Shown one piece after another: positions 47,667 through 56,694 of a stretch of 64,000 bases of DNA. A program made the translations under genes and the position numbers. The number at the start of each line of letters is the position of its first letter. Position 1 is the first letter of the stretch. Under the pieces are notes generated by a model. That model saw only the letters and a program-made list of their open reading frames with translations. It ran no database searches and was not told the DNA's origin. Origin of the DNA: Nocardia alba NBRC 108234 (GTDB taxonomy: Bacteria; Actinomycetota; Actinomycetes; Mycobacteriales; Mycobacteriaceae); NCBI RefSeq assembly GCF_001612665.1, contig NZ_BDAX01000001.1, positions 306,044 through 370,043 of the forward strand, in the 5' to 3' direction.

Positions 47667-48311
47667 TCAGCGGGGATCGTTGAGGGAGTCCAGTAGTACG
47701 CCCATGAGTCCGGCCTCTTGGCCTTGGCTGCTCATCATGTCGCGTGCGGTTTGCTCGACGATGCCACCGTCGAGTAGTCGGTCGACAGTCTGTGCCATCT
47801 GAATGCCGCCGTAGTGGTGGCGCTGCATCAGTCGGAGGAAGAGCACATTCGCATCGTGGCCGCGGGCAGCGGCAAGGGCATCGAGTTCTTGTTGCGTTGC
47901 CATGCCGGGCATGCGGGTGTCGTGAACGGAGACATCGGCGGATGGTTCGGTGTGCTGGTGGGTTTCGGGGTGGTGCATCCAGGACATCGGTCTCGGGTTG
48001 ACGGTGGGTTGACCTGCCAGCCTCAGCCAGCCCGTCAGTTGGCCGATCTCGCCGCGTTGCACCGTGTCGATGCGGCGGGCGAGTGCCGTGACCGCGGGTT
48101 CGACGCCGGGGTCGAGGCGCGAGATCATGACCAGGGCCTGGCTGTGATGCGCGAGCATGTCCTGGGCGAACCCGATCTCGATGGAGGTGAGCACGGGTTC
48201 GGCGGGGGTGCGGTCGTCGACGAACAGCGGCCGAGCCGCCGCACCGATAGCGAGAAGCAGGACGGCCACGCCGGCGAGTCCGGTCGCGGTGATCCAGCGC
48301 CGGGTGCTCAT
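47667..48311 (-). CDS. DUF305 family exported protein
   Basis: A 214-residue protein. Residues 8-27 form an N-terminal membrane anchor or signal (Leu/Ala/Val-rich). The DUF305 core has two ferritin-like halves: FAQDMLAHHSQALVM near residue 49 and FLRLMQRHHYGGIQMA near 160. A linker rich in His and Met (WMHHPETHQH, DTRMPGM) could bind copper or another metal. The start overlaps the preceding gene by 4 bases, so it is co-translated with the LVIVD-repeat protein. A role in envelope metal handling is suggested by similar pairs, not shown here. Confidence 0.87.
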   Translation of the reverse strand: MSTRRWITATGLAGVAVLLLAIGAAARPLFVDDRTPAEPVLTSIEIGFAQDMLAHHSQALVMISRLDPGVEPAVTALARRIDTVQRGEIGQLTGWLRLAGQPTVNPRPMSWMHHPETHQHTEPSADVSVHDTRMPGMATQQELDALAAARGHDANVLFLRLMQRHHYGGIQMAQTVDRLLDGGIVEQTARDMMSSQGQEAGLMGVLLDSLNDPR

Positions 48312-49870
48312 GAGCCGATGGTTGTTTGTTGGTCGGCGGGCGGGGTGTAGACCGTGGGGTCGAGCGCCAGCGTGGAGTAGGTGTTGTCGTTGCAGCTGAC
48401 CCACAGCTGGTTACCCTGCCAGTGCGGCGGGGATGTGCACCAGTCGCTGGACATGTCACCGAAGACCACCTGACCGGAGCGGGTGCTCAGTGCCTGTCCG
48501 GGGTCGAAGACGCCGCTGGTGATCGCCTGCATCAGCGCGTTCGCGCCGAGGACGGGTGCGCCGATGACCGACATTGTCTTGTGTGCGGAGTTGACGATCC
48601 GGTCGGCGTCGTTCTTGCGGGCAGGTGGGTTGTAGTAGCCGATCTCTGTGACCTGGAACGGATCTCGGACATCGAAGACGCGGATGCCGGAGCCGAACCA
48701 CGCGCAGGCCAGCGCGGTGGGATCCGCGGGGCGATCGGCGGTGCAGTAGTGGGGGTCGTAGGAGAAGATCGACCCGCCCATACTCGAAGCCAGTGCGGTG
48801 TCGAGATTCTCGGGGAGATTGATCTCGAGTTTGATCGAGTTGGCCACACGCGGCCGGGTTTCGTCCGAGATATCGATGAGTTTGACTCCGCCGCTGCCCG
48901 CCTCGTCCGGGGCGAACAGATAAGGTGTGCCGCCGTAGGTTACCGGGATGGCGTGCTGGGTGGCCCAACCGTCGGTCCAAGTGGTCTCCGACAGAACCGG
49001 GACCACCGGGTCGGGATCGCGACGCTGCACCGCGGAGATGTCCATGATGGTGACTCCGCCCATGTTGTTGGTGAGGTAGAGGCGGTTGCCGTCGGCACTG
49101 AAGCCCATACCGTGCATGGAGGGGCCGGGCAGGCCTTGCCAGATGACTCTGGGCCGGGCCGGATCGCGCAGATCGATGGCGCTGACCAGGCCGGGCGCGA
49201 CCCCGGAGGACCAGTAGGTGTTGCCGTCGGGTGAGAAGCCGCCTTCGTGGGCGGTGATCGGCAGGGGGATGGACAGGTTGCTGCCCGCGCCGGGATTCAG
49301 AAGGCGCGGATGGCGGCAATCGGAGATGTCGTACACGGACATGAGTCCCGCTCCGGTGAGGAAGGGTGCTCCGGTGGCGGCGAGAAGTTTGCGGGTGGTG
49401 TTGACCTTGAGCGACTCCCAGGTGCCCGCCAGCATCGCGGGTTCGGTGAGTGCGCCGATCAGCACCGGGTTCGCTGGGTCGGCGACATCGAGCACCTGAA
49501 CGCCGACAGCGGGGCCGGCGAAGCTTCCGGGTATGAAACTGCCGATGTACACACAGGTGTCGAACGCTGCCGACACCACCCCGCCGCCGTGTCCGCCGTA
49601 GCTCCCGACTCGGGTGATGTTGCAGGTGTAGCCCTGGGTGCTGCGGCCGTTGTCACGGTCGGCGGCCGGGACGTCGCCTTGCAAGCCGGATTCAGGAGTC
49701 GAACCGGGCACGCACGTCGCACGGGCGGCGGTCGAGCGGGCGATGTCGTGCAGGGCCTGTACCTCGGCAGCGGCAGGGCCTGACGGGCCGAGCACGGTCA
49801 TCGCGGGGAACAGGGTTGCTGCGATGCCGAGAGTCGCTGCTCGTCGGGCTCGAGTGGAGAGTGAAGTCAT
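48308..49870 (-). CDS. Secreted LVIVD-repeat beta-propeller protein
   Basis: A 520-residue exported protein with a signal peptide at residues 1-35 (Arg-rich start, Ala/Leu core, PAAAEV). Repeats of the type VQVLDVADPANPVLIG, VSAIDLRDPARPRVIW, VKLIDISDETRPRVAN and IRVFDVRDPFQVTEIGYY form a beta-propeller. Several Cys (GYTCNIT, TCVYIG, HYCTADR, DWCTSP, VSCNDN) suggest disulfides. Ligand unknown. ATG at 49868-49870 follows GGCGAGGGAGACC. It is co-translated with the DUF305 protein. Confidence 0.85.
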   Translation of the reverse strand: MTSLSTRARRAATLGIAATLFPAMTVLGPSGPAAAEVQALHDIARSTAARATCVPGSTPESGLQGDVPAADRDNGRSTQGYTCNITRVGSYGGHGGGVVSAAFDTCVYIGSFIPGSFAGPAVGVQVLDVADPANPVLIGALTEPAMLAGTWESLKVNTTRKLLAATGAPFLTGAGLMSVYDISDCRHPRLLNPGAGSNLSIPLPITAHEGGFSPDGNTYWSSGVAPGLVSAIDLRDPARPRVIWQGLPGPSMHGMGFSADGNRLYLTNNMGGVTIMDISAVQRRDPDPVVPVLSETTWTDGWATQHAIPVTYGGTPYLFAPDEAGSGGVKLIDISDETRPRVANSIKLEINLPENLDTALASSMGGSIFSYDPHYCTADRPADPTALACAWFGSGIRVFDVRDPFQVTEIGYYNPPARKNDADRIVNSAHKTMSVIGAPVLGANALMQAITSGVFDPGQALSTRSGQVVFGDMSSDWCTSPPHWQGNQLWVSCNDNTYSTLALDPTVYTPPADQQTTIGS

Positions 49871-50106
49871 GGTCTCCCTCGCCGATGAGGGGCCCTTCCT
49901 GATGCGGCAACCGTCAGCTCACTGCCGTCGGTTCGAGTCGTATCCACCGGTCCGGTTGGTGGACCGGTATGCCCGACGGTCGGGCCGCCGGGTCAGATCC
50001 GCTGGGTCATCTCGTCGTGGTGATGAATCAGCGCGATCGTTGTGAATAGTGTCACCTGAGCGGCGGGTTGTGATGCAGCTCGCGTTCCGTCAGGCGGAAC
50101 GCGCGC

Positions 50107-50919
50107 TCATGACCCGGAAGAGTCGCGGTGCTGAGCGAGTGCTCGGGCCCCGTTTCGGGCGAGTGCCTGCGCGGCTGCGGTGCAGGTGCGGCGCAGGCGA
50201 GGTTCGAGGGCGCTGACATTCAGGTGTCCAGCCGGTGCGGCGACGGACAGTGCTGCGAGGGGTCGGCCGCGGCGGTCCAGGATCGGAGCCGCCAGACAGG
50301 TCACACCGATCCGGCTCTCCTGGCGGTCGTGTGCGATGCCGCTACGCCGGATCTCGGTCAGCTCTCGTTGCAGGTGCGCGGCATCGGTGATCGTCCACGG
50401 GGTGAGCGCGGCAAGGGGCGGGGTGGCTGCTCGAGTGGCGGAGCCGACTTCGTAGGCCAGCATCGCTTTGCCGACGCCGGTGGCGTGAGCGGGCAACCGG
50501 CCGCCGATCCGGGAGGGTGCCGCAACGCTGCGATGGCCGTAGAGCTTGGCCAGGTAGACAACCTCTGTGCCCTGGATGACGGCAAGGTGCACGGTGTGGT
50601 GGGTGGATTCGTAGAGATCGGTCAGGTACGGCAGCAGTAGATCGCGGACCCGTTCGTTCTCCTGTGTGTAGGCGGCCTGACCGAGTCGGTGCAGGCGGCT
50701 GCCGAGGCGGTAGGCGGTGCCGACCCGCTCGACGACGTCATTGCGTTCGAGTAGGGCGAGCACGCGGAAGGCGGTCGACTTGCTCAGCTGAGCTCGCCGG
50801 GCGAGCTCGCTGACCCCGATCCCGGTGTGGGACCGGTGATCGAAGGCCGCGAGCAGGCTGATGGCCTTGTCGACAGCGGCGCGGTCGTCTCGAAGCTGTT
50901 CGGTGGTAGACGTCGTCAT
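50107..50919 (-). CDS. IclR family transcriptional regulator
   Basis: A 270-residue IclR protein. The winged HTH occupies residues 15-80 (ISLLAAFDHRSHTGIGVSELARRAQLSKSTAFRVLALLERNDVVER), followed by the effector domain with LPAHATGVGKAMLAYE and RIGVTCLAAPILDRRGRPLAALSVA. IclR proteins often control aromatic catabolism in actinobacteria. The gene stands at the end of the phenylpropionate-type locus, on the same strand as its first operon. Multiple GTCA/TGAC boxes lie in its promoter region, suggesting autoregulation. It is the likely specific regulator of the aromatic operon. Confidence 0.88.
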   Translation of the reverse strand: MTTSTTEQLRDDRAAVDKAISLLAAFDHRSHTGIGVSELARRAQLSKSTAFRVLALLERNDVVERVGTAYRLGSRLHRLGQAAYTQENERVRDLLLPYLTDLYESTHHTVHLAVIQGTEVVYLAKLYGHRSVAAPSRIGGRLPAHATGVGKAMLAYEVGSATRAATPPLAALTPWTITDAAHLQRELTEIRRSGIAHDRQESRIGVTCLAAPILDRRGRPLAALSVAAPAGHLNVSALEPRLRRTCTAAAQALARNGARALAQHRDSSGS

Positions 50920-50948
50920 AGCGGATCCCTCTTGCTCGACGCCGTACT

Positions 50949-51046
50949 GTCACTTTTAGTGCATCAGTCCGGCACTTATATGTGACATATGATGACCGGG
51001 ATCACACCCGTAAGTCAACAGTGACGAACTGTCAATTATAAGTGAC
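50949..51046. promoter_or_regulatory. Cluster of GTCAC/GTGAC boxes upstream of the IclR gene
   Basis: Related inverted boxes recur: GTCACTTTTAGTG (50949), CACTTATATGTGAC (50973-50986), GTCAACAGTGAC (51014-51025) and GTCAATTATAAGTGAC (51031-51046). The region is AT-rich compared with its surroundings and lies between the IclR start and the end of the upstream operon. Probably a multi-site IclR operator. Confidence 0.55.
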
Positions 51047-51058
51047 GACAGGGTTTGG

Positions 51059-51523
51059 TCAGGTCCCGGGAACATGGTCGGCTGTGCCGTCGATGTCGCG
51101 GATCCACGTCGGCTCCGCGACCATCAACAGCAGCTCAGCGCCCGGAAGGTCGACCTCGACAACGGGACGAAGGCCCGCCTGTTCGGCAGCGGCGATCTCG
51201 TCGGCCGCGGTCACCGGCAGCGAGACGATGATCCGGCGACATCGAGGATCGGCGATTTCCACGGCCGCCGTGACGGATTCGAGGAGATCGGGGTACAGCG
51301 CAGCGGTACCCCCGTCGGCATCGGTGATGCCAACCTCGATGTCGTGCTTGCCCACGGGGTAGGTACCGCGCAGTTGGCCTGCCGCGCAGCGATGAATGCG
51401 CACATGCGCGAGTCGTCCGTCGCGATGGCGCGCCACGAGCACGACGGTTGTCGTGCTGCGCGACAGCACCTCGCTGACCCAGGGGGACAGCAACGACGGG
51501 ACGGGCAGCGGTGGTGTCCTCAC
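51059..51523 (-). CDS. Hypothetical protein at the end of the aromatic operon
   Basis: A 154-residue protein, GTG at 51521-51523 overlapping the ligase stop by 4 bases. Recognisable secondary elements include a beta strand TTTVVLVARHRDGRLAHVRIH, a GTYPVGKHDIEVGITDADG loop, and a final strand-turn DLPGAELLLMVAEPTW. I cannot assign it to a family; the architecture could be acetyltransferase-like but no CoA motif is visible. No signal or membrane span. Its coupling to the acyl-CoA ligase indicates a role in the same pathway. Confidence 0.65.
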   Translation of the reverse strand: MRTPPLPVPSLLSPWVSEVLSRSTTTVVLVARHRDGRLAHVRIHRCAAGQLRGTYPVGKHDIEVGITDADGGTAALYPDLLESVTAAVEIADPRCRRIIVSLPVTAADEIAAAEQAGLRPVVEVDLPGAELLLMVAEPTWIRDIDGTADHVPGT

Positions 51524-53109
51524 CGGGCGCCGTCGACCATTCGGCGGACAGCGAGTTTGTCCAGTTTGCCCGAGGCATTGCGGGGGACAGTCGTGACCTG
51601 TAGTAGGCGCGTCGGCAGTTTGTAGCGGGCCAACGTGATCGCCGCGTGGTCGCGCACTTGGTCCAGCGTGAGGACATTGCCGTCGCCGGCGCTCGCGACA
51701 GCGACGACGGTTTCGCCCCATTCAGGGTGCTCGGCGCCGACGACGGCGACGTCGATCAGTCCGGGCAGGTCCGCCAGCGCGCGTTCGACCTCGGCGGGGT
51801 AGATGTTCTCGCCGCCGCTGATGATCATGTCCTTGAGCCGGTCGACGATGTAGAGGTAGCCGTCGTCGTCGAGATAGCCGATGTCGCCGGAGTGGAACCA
51901 GCCCTGCGCATCGAAAGCCGCGGCCGTGGCGGTGGGATCGTTCCAGTACCCGGGTGTGACATTCGGTCCGCGCACGACGATCTCGCCGTTGACACCCGCC
52001 GGCAGCGGATCGCCGACGCCGGGCTCGATGATGCGTACTTGCGTGTGCGCCATCGGAATTCCCGCCGAGCCCAGCTTCTCTGCGGTGCGTTCGGCGGGCA
52101 GATGGGTGGCGAAGGGCGCTGTCTCGGTGAGACCCCACGCCTGCTGCAGGATGATGCCGTGCTCGGCGTAGAGCTCGATCAGTGACGGCGGAACAGGCGC
52201 GGCGGCAACGACTACGGTGCGCAGCGCGGGCAGCGGATCGTCGAAAACACCAGGTACGCGTGCGAGTGCGGCGAGCATAGCCGGGACCGCGAACAGCGAA
52301 TTGACGCCGAATTCGTGAAGATCGTCGAGGAAATCGGCGGGGTCGAAGCCGCGCCGCAGCACGACCGTGCCGCCTCGCACCAGGGTGCGCAGGGCGAGGG
52401 CATTGAGTCCCCCGATGTGGAACAGTGGCGCGACAGCATGGGTGATGTCGCCGCGGCGGGTGTCCAGGCGAGCGTCGACGTTGATCCCGTTCCACCACAG
52501 GTTGCCGTAGGTGAGGATGACGCCCTTGGGCCGCCCGGTGGTTCCCGAGGTGAACATGATCATGGCCGTGTCGTCGAACCCGCGGGCCGGTGCTTCCTGT
52601 GTGGGTTCGACAGCGGCGAGTAGCGATCCCCACGGCCGCCACCGGTCACCGACCGAGTCCGCGGGGGGTACCTGAGGATCGTCGTCGACGAGCAGGAACG
52701 TGGTCAGCGATGTCGGTTCGCTGACGCTGACGAGGATCTCGCGGTGTCCTTGCTCGCACACGATCACCGTGGCGCCGCTGCGCTCGAGCACCGCGGCGAG
52801 TTCGGGACCGGCGAGGCGGAAGTTGAGCGGGACGAATATCGCGCCGCGCCGGAACGCGGCGAACATCGTCGTCAGGAATGCCGGGCTGTTCAGACCCAGG
52901 TAGGCGACCCGGTCCCCTTCATCGACGGACTCGGCGGCCAGCAGGGTGGTCAGACGTGCGACACGATCGTCGAGGCGGGCATAGGTCCAGTCACCACCGG
53001 CGTAGCGCAGGGCGATGTCATCGGGTTGATAGCGAGCGTGGGTGCGGATCGCGTAGGTGGGATTGACGTCCGCCGCGGCACCGGAATTGGCCGGGTGTGC
53101 CGTGATCAT
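51520..53109 (-). CDS. AMP-dependent acyl-CoA synthetase/ligase
   Basis: A 529-residue adenylate-forming enzyme. The P-loop-like MFTSGTTGRPKG is at residues 185-196, the adenine-binding AWGLTETAP is in the middle, and YLDDDGYLYIVDRLKDMIISGGENIYPAEVE precedes the hinge; the C-terminal Lys is in ASGKLDK. It activates a carboxylic acid to its CoA thioester with ATP. In this locus the acid may be the aromatic substrate itself or the side-chain acid released by the hydrolase (inference). It is translationally coupled to the following small gene. Confidence 0.88.
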   Translation of the reverse strand: MITAHPANSGAAADVNPTYAIRTHARYQPDDIALRYAGGDWTYARLDDRVARLTTLLAAESVDEGDRVAYLGLNSPAFLTTMFAAFRRGAIFVPLNFRLAGPELAAVLERSGATVIVCEQGHREILVSVSEPTSLTTFLLVDDDPQVPPADSVGDRWRPWGSLLAAVEPTQEAPARGFDDTAMIMFTSGTTGRPKGVILTYGNLWWNGINVDARLDTRRGDITHAVAPLFHIGGLNALALRTLVRGGTVVLRRGFDPADFLDDLHEFGVNSLFAVPAMLAALARVPGVFDDPLPALRTVVVAAAPVPPSLIELYAEHGIILQQAWGLTETAPFATHLPAERTAEKLGSAGIPMAHTQVRIIEPGVGDPLPAGVNGEIVVRGPNVTPGYWNDPTATAAAFDAQGWFHSGDIGYLDDDGYLYIVDRLKDMIISGGENIYPAEVERALADLPGLIDVAVVGAEHPEWGETVVAVASAGDGNVLTLDQVRDHAAITLARYKLPTRLLQVTTVPRNASGKLDKLAVRRMVDGAR

Positions 53110-53139
53110 GGTTCTCCTCGAGCTCCGGGTGAGCGTTGT

Positions 53140-53973
53140 CTAGAGATGGTCGCCGCCGGCGGCGGTCGCGAAGCCGCGTACCCCGATGCCGCCGTCGACG
53201 GAGATCGCGTGCCCGGTGATGGGCCCGCTCTGTTCGCGGGAGGCGAGCAGGACGTAGGAACCGGTGAAGTCGCGCGGGTCGGTGCTGGAGTCGTGCAGTG
53301 GGATCGGTGGGGGTGGCGTGGCGTCGGTGCGTTTGGCGAAGGACGCGGCGAGGGAGCGCTCCTGCATGTCCAGGGACTGTGGTCCGCGCAGGTCGGTGTT
53401 CATGCCGCCGCAGGCGACGCCGTTGACGCGGACCTTGGGCGCCAGTTCGTAGGCGAGTTCGCGGACGAGGCCCAGGCAGGCGTGTTTGCTCGCGGTGTAG
53501 ATCGGGCCGCCACCGTCGACATAGAACGAGGAGTTGGACAGTGTCATGACGATGCTGCCCCTGGTCTTCACCAGCTCGCGCCAGGCTGCCTCCGCTGCCA
53601 GCAGGTAGCCCTTGACGTTGACAGCGAACACCTCGTCGAAGGTGCTGGACAGTGTGTTCGCGTCGAAGCGGGTGATGGCACGCTTGTAGTCCCAGATTCC
53701 GGCGTTGGTGACGAGGGTGTCGAGTTTGCCGAATCGGTGCACGGTGCCGGCGACGGCGGCGTGCAGTGCGTCGGCGTCGCGGACATCGGCCTCGACGGCG
53801 AGCATGCGGTCCGGGTCGGCGGATTCGGTGACGACTGCGTCGAGTTGCGCGCGGTCTCTGCCGAGAATGGCGACCGACGCGCCTTCGGCGAGGAACCGCT
53901 CGGCGACGGCGCGGCCGATGCCGGAGCCGCCGCCGGTGATGAGGGCGACGTAGCCGTCGAGCCAGCCGGTCAC
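53140..53973 (-). CDS. Short-chain dehydrogenase, probable cis-dihydrodiol dehydrogenase
   Basis: A 277-residue SDR. The NAD-binding GGGSGIGRA lies at residues 13-21, NAG near 88, and the catalytic Tyr/Lys in YTASKHA near 153. The GHAISVDGGIGVRGFA C-terminus and MTLSNSSFYVDGGGP are close to BphB/HcaB-type dihydrodiol dehydrogenases, which rearomatise the dioxygenase product to the catechol. GTG at 53971-53973 overlaps the hydrolase stop by 4 bases. Context with the Rieske dioxygenase strongly supports this role. Confidence 0.87.
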   Translation of the reverse strand: MTGWLDGYVALITGGGSGIGRAVAERFLAEGASVAILGRDRAQLDAVVTESADPDRMLAVEADVRDADALHAAVAGTVHRFGKLDTLVTNAGIWDYKRAITRFDANTLSSTFDEVFAVNVKGYLLAAEAAWRELVKTRGSIVMTLSNSSFYVDGGGPIYTASKHACLGLVRELAYELAPKVRVNGVACGGMNTDLRGPQSLDMQERSLAASFAKRTDATPPPPIPLHDSSTDPRDFTGSYVLLASREQSGPITGHAISVDGGIGVRGFATAAGGDHL

Positions 53974-54854
53974 GCCCGGTCTCCCAGGAAAGCGGTCACG
54001 AGGCGCTCGAACTCGCGAGCACGTTCCAGCTGCACCCAGTGCCCGCAGTTGCCGAAGATGTGCATCTGCACGTCGCGGATGTTCTTGAGCATGATCTGTG
54101 CCCCGTCCAGGGTGATCGTGCGATCGTCGCGGCCCCACAGCAGCAGGGTAGGGGCGGTGATCTTGTGCAGCGCACGCCACAGTGGGTCCATGCCGTGGCG
54201 TTTGCCGAAGGCGGCGTTGTAGCGGTGGTAGAAGGCGATGTGGCTCTCGTCGAGAGAGGACTCGTAGCGGGCGCGGACGACCTCGGCCCCGAACTGCTTG
54301 TGGTCGAAGACCATGGTCCGGATGAAGTTCGCCATCTTCTTCTCGGTGGGACCACCGCCGTTGTAGTAGCGGAACATCTCCTTCTGACCTTCGGTCGGTG
54401 TCGGCCCGAAGGGCAGCCAGCCGCCACCGGGAGCCATCAGCACCAGACCGGAGACGCGTTCGGGCTGGGTTTGGGCCATGGCGATCGCCGCGGCACCGCC
54501 GAGGCTGTTGCCGAGCAGGTGGAATCGCTGGATATCGAGCGCGTCGAAGGTCTGGAACAGGGCGTCGACGGTGATCTCGGTGATGGAGCGCTCATCGAGA
54601 TCGGCTTCGGTGGGACGGTAGCTGTCGCCGAATCCGGGCTGGTCGGGCAGGATCACGCGGAACCGCTGGGCGAGTTCGGGCAGGTTCTGGTGGTAGTTGC
54701 TGACTCCGGACGCGCCGGGGCCGCCGCCGTGCAGCATGACCAGGACCGGGCCTGCCCCGGTTTCGGCGACAGAGACCGGACCGCTGGTGGTCTCGATGGT
54801 GCGCCGGGTGAGCGCGAGGTCGTGCTGCGACAGCTGGACATCGTTGTCGGACAC
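53970..54854 (-). CDS. C-C bond hydrolase of meta-cleavage pathway (MhpC/BphD-like)
   Basis: A 294-residue alpha/beta hydrolase of the meta-cleavage product family. LHGGGPGASG forms the oxyanion hole near residue 42, the nucleophile is Ser117 in LGNSLGGAA, the acid is in WGRDDRTI near 240 and His near 268 in FGNCGHWVQLERAREF. These enzymes cleave the ring-fission product to 2-hydroxypentadienoate and an acid (succinate if the substrate is phenylpropionate). It is co-transcribed with the dioxygenase and co-translated with the dehydrogenase. The BphD versus MhpC substrate is not settled by sequence. Confidence 0.87.
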   Translation of the reverse strand: MSDNDVQLSQHDLALTRRTIETTSGPVSVAETGAGPVLVMLHGGGPGASGVSNYHQNLPELAQRFRVILPDQPGFGDSYRPTEADLDERSITEITVDALFQTFDALDIQRFHLLGNSLGGAAAIAMAQTQPERVSGLVLMAPGGGWLPFGPTPTEGQKEMFRYYNGGGPTEKKMANFIRTMVFDHKQFGAEVVRARYESSLDESHIAFYHRYNAAFGKRHGMDPLWRALHKITAPTLLLWGRDDRTITLDGAQIMLKNIRDVQMHIFGNCGHWVQLERAREFERLVTAFLGDRA

Positions 54855-54872
54855 AGGCTTTCGCCTTTCGGT

Positions 54873-55439
54873 TCAGAAGAAGGTGGAGATGTTCTTGGCC
54901 TGCAGGATGTTCTGGTCCAGCAGGATGGTGCGGCGGGCGACGACAAGGCCCGCATCGGTGCGGCGCAGGATGTCGGTGCGCTGCCCGGCGAAAACGTTCT
55001 CTTCGCGCTCGAGCCGGTTGCGGTAGACCAGGAACGCCGAGCGCACGAGCAGATCCTCGACCTCGAACCCGGGGTGGTCGCCGGAATCGACATGGTGGAC
55101 GACGACATTGGTGACGAGGTGGCGGGTCCGCGAGGGCGGGTCTTCGGCCCAGGCCATCCCGGAGTCGAAGCGGCGGATACGCCAGGCCAGGCTTTCCCTG
55201 GTTTCGTCGTAGTAGGCGGCTTCGCCACGAACGGAGATCGACAGCGCCTGCTGGCGCCGCAGCCTGTTGGTGCGGGTGGGCATCCAGTACTCGAGGTCCT
55301 CGGCGAGCAGCTCCAGCCAGTCGGTGAAGCGGTTCTCGTCCAGCAGTTCGGCTTCCAGGTAATAGAACTGCTCGACCTCGAAGTGGATGTCGCGGTCGGC
55401 CCGAGCACCCGCGCTGGTGGGTTCGGTGGAGGTGGTCAC
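54873..55439 (-). CDS. Aromatic-ring-hydroxylating dioxygenase beta subunit
   Basis: A 188-residue small subunit of the scytalone-dehydratase-like fold. Typical elements are VEQFYYLEAELLDENRFTDWLELLAEDLEYWMPTR and RTRHLVTNVVVHHVD, and the end ILLDQNILQAKNISTFF. It has structural rather than catalytic function in the hexameric dioxygenase. It is separated from the alpha gene by the ferredoxin and reductase genes, a less common order. GTG at 55437-55439. Confidence 0.9.
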   Translation of the reverse strand: MTTSTEPTSAGARADRDIHFEVEQFYYLEAELLDENRFTDWLELLAEDLEYWMPTRTNRLRRQQALSISVRGEAAYYDETRESLAWRIRRFDSGMAWAEDPPSRTRHLVTNVVVHHVDSGDHPGFEVEDLLVRSAFLVYRNRLEREENVFAGQRTDILRRTDAGLVVARRTILLDQNILQAKNISTFF

Positions 55440-55479
55440 GGTCTGCGATGTCCCTTCTCGGCAACGACGCGGCGCATGT

Positions 55480-56694
55480 TCACCCGCGTACCAGCTTCTT
55501 CAGATCGACCGAGGAGTCGCCCAACCGGCTCGGATCGACCGCGATCTCCCGATCGATCAACCTGCGCGCGGCACGGACGGCTACCGAGTCCCCGACCGCG
55601 ACCGCGGCCACGACCCGATCACCCACGAGACCGAACGCCGAGAACGGCGGTGTGCCGAGTTCGCCTCGCACAATGACAGTCTCGGCGTCCGACATTGTCG
55701 CGACCGCTTCGACGTGCAGCCCGTGACGATCGGTCCAGAACCAGGCCGCACTCGAAGCGGGCGGTGCGGTGCCGAGAATCGTCGCGGCGGCGATCTGCCC
55801 ATCGCGCTGGGCGGCCTCCCAGTGTTCGACTCGTGGCAGCGGCCGGCCGTCGCGACGCACCCGAGCGCTGTCGCCGACGGCGAGGACGGACGGGTTGCTG
55901 GTGACCCGCGCGGCATCGACGAGGACGCCACGGTCGGTGTCGAGGCGTACGGCCTGTGCCAGCGTGGTGTCGGGAACCATGCCGACCCCGAGCACGGCCA
56001 GATCGAAGTCGTGGCTGTCGTCGTTGCTGGCGAAATCGACCCGGATCCGGCCGGGGTCGGTGCGCAGGGCGGTGACACCGGTCTGCTCGGTGCGGATCCC
56101 GGCGGCGGCGTGCTGTGCGTGCAACCAGGTCGCGATGTCGTCGCCCAGCGCTGCGGCCAGCGGCGGTGCGATCGGATCGACCACGTGTACTTCGCATCCC
56201 AGCGAGATGGCGGTGGAGGCCACCTCGGCACCGATGAGTCCCGCGCCGACGACCAGAACCCGCGCGCCGGGCCGCAGCCGCGCGCGCAGCGCGTCGGCGT
56301 CCGATGCGGTCCGCAGGACGTGGACCCGGTCGCTGTCCGCGCCCGGAATCGGCGGGCGCAGGGCATGTCCGCCGGTGGCGAGCACGACCCTGTCGGCAGT
56401 CACGGTGGTGCCGTCGGACAACTCGACCTGCCCGGTTCCCGGGCGCAACGCGGAGACGGTGCGGCGGTTGATCAAGCGCACCTTGTGCTCGTCGTACCAC
56501 TCCGGCCGCTGCAGCGCGATCTCGGTCAGCGTCGCCCGTCCGGCCAGGTAGTCCTTGGACAGGGGCGGACGGTCGTAGGGGAATTCCCCGGCGTCGACGA
56601 GCGTGACCTCTGCGGTGTAGCCACCCGCGCGCAGGGCCGCGGCGGTGCTCACTCCGGCGACGCCGCCCCCGACGATCACCACGCCGGCGGTCAC
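55480..56694 (-). CDS. Ferredoxin reductase of the ring-hydroxylating dioxygenase
   Basis: A 404-residue NADH:ferredoxin oxidoreductase. The FAD site VIVGGGVAGVSTAAALRAGGY lies at the N-terminus, and the NAD site VLVVGAGLIGAEVASTAISLG near residue 150; the GD motif reads VLAVGDSA near 280. It passes electrons from NADH to the Rieske ferredoxin encoded just upstream. GTG at 56692-56694 overlaps the ferredoxin stop by 4 bases, which fixes the start. Similar in size to HcaD/BphA4. Confidence 0.9.
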   Translation of the reverse strand: MTAGVVIVGGGVAGVSTAAALRAGGYTAEVTLVDAGEFPYDRPPLSKDYLAGRATLTEIALQRPEWYDEHKVRLINRRTVSALRPGTGQVELSDGTTVTADRVVLATGGHALRPPIPGADSDRVHVLRTASDADALRARLRPGARVLVVGAGLIGAEVASTAISLGCEVHVVDPIAPPLAAALGDDIATWLHAQHAAAGIRTEQTGVTALRTDPGRIRVDFASNDDSHDFDLAVLGVGMVPDTTLAQAVRLDTDRGVLVDAARVTSNPSVLAVGDSARVRRDGRPLPRVEHWEAAQRDGQIAAATILGTAPPASSAAWFWTDRHGLHVEAVATMSDAETVIVRGELGTPPFSAFGLVGDRVVAAVAVGDSVAVRAARRLIDREIAVDPSRLGDSSVDLKKLVRG

